Shown: in pieces, positions 29,842-29,938 of the stretch | Layout of the letters: each line of letters opens with the position of its first letter | Numbering within the stretch: position 1 is the first letter of the stretch | Source: Pigoraptor vietnamica | Taxonomy: Eukaryota; Opisthokonta; Filasterea | Length of the DNA stretch: 29,938 nt | Assembly (NCBI GenBank): GCA_943704525.1 | Contig: CALSCQ010003099.1 | Coordinates: 1 to 29,938, forward strand | Direction: 5' to 3' | Translations under genes and position numbers: made by a program | The notes under the pieces: generated by a model | What the model was told of the DNA's origin: nothing | What the model saw: only the letters and a program-made list of their open reading frames with translations | Database searches by the model: none

Positions 29842-29938
29842 CTGCGCCCGGCCGATGCACGTGGAAATCGCATGTGAATCGTGTGACCTCGAGCGAGGGG
29901 AGCTCCAAGGAAAGGGAAGGCGAAGGGAGGGTGGGGGG

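Overview
This window is nuclear DNA from a GC-rich, intron-rich unicellular eukaryote. Seven of the eight complete gene models are split by short GT-AG introns (37 in all). Most donors read GTGNGT, and several introns carry long GT or CA dinucleotide tracts. Full-length huntingtin, a PDZ/tandem-WW scaffold, SBDS, phosphocholine cytidylyltransferase and an AGPAT5-type acyltransferase point to an Amorphea-type protist (amoebozoan, apusomonad or unicellular holozoan). I cannot fix the species from sequence alone. A decayed F-box gene that resembles pandoravirus proteins would fit an amoeba-like host.

Layout: 1-246 is the last exon of an unidentified + strand gene. 624-2423 (-) is SBDS in six exons, exactly 250 aa. 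A 458-bp divergent spacer separates it from huntingtin (+, 2882-12203, five exons, about 2885 aa, no polyglutamine, one 8.2-kb exon). A single-exon glutathione S-transferase with a mitochondrial-type leader follows at 12375-13196. A 1.35-kb gene-poor stretch with a very GC-rich patch leads to a seven-exon - strand gene (14547-17485) for a PDZ-WW-WW scaffold. Next are a six-exon phosphocholine cytidylyltransferase (18024-19727, -), an orphan coding-like fragment near 20.2-20.4 kb, and an eight-exon diacylglycerol/sphingosine/acylglycerol-kinase-family protein with altered catalytic motifs (20520-22422, -). A divergent spacer leads to a nine-exon secreted PHB-depolymerase-like esterase (23074-25092, +) and a three-exon AGPAT5-like lysophosphatidate acyltransferase (25361-26851, +).

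The right end (26.9-29.6 kb) is accessory in character. It has a 30-bp minisatellite, the broken F-box gene in one intronless block, a 41-bp tandem duplication, an AT-rich stretch and a long CA microsatellite. The last recognisable item is one coiled-coil exon of a - strand gene that runs off the window.

Three neighbouring genes act in glycerolipid metabolism: the lipid kinase (LPA/PA or S1P class), the AGPAT5-like enzyme (LPA to PA) and the cytidylyltransferase (phosphatidylcholine synthesis). The most notable points are a polyQ-free huntingtin whose first intron sits where human HTT exon 1 ends, the PDZ-WW-WW architecture, the kinase with degenerate signature motifs, the inverted dinucleotide tracts around an in-frame SBDS exon, and the giant-virus-like relic.
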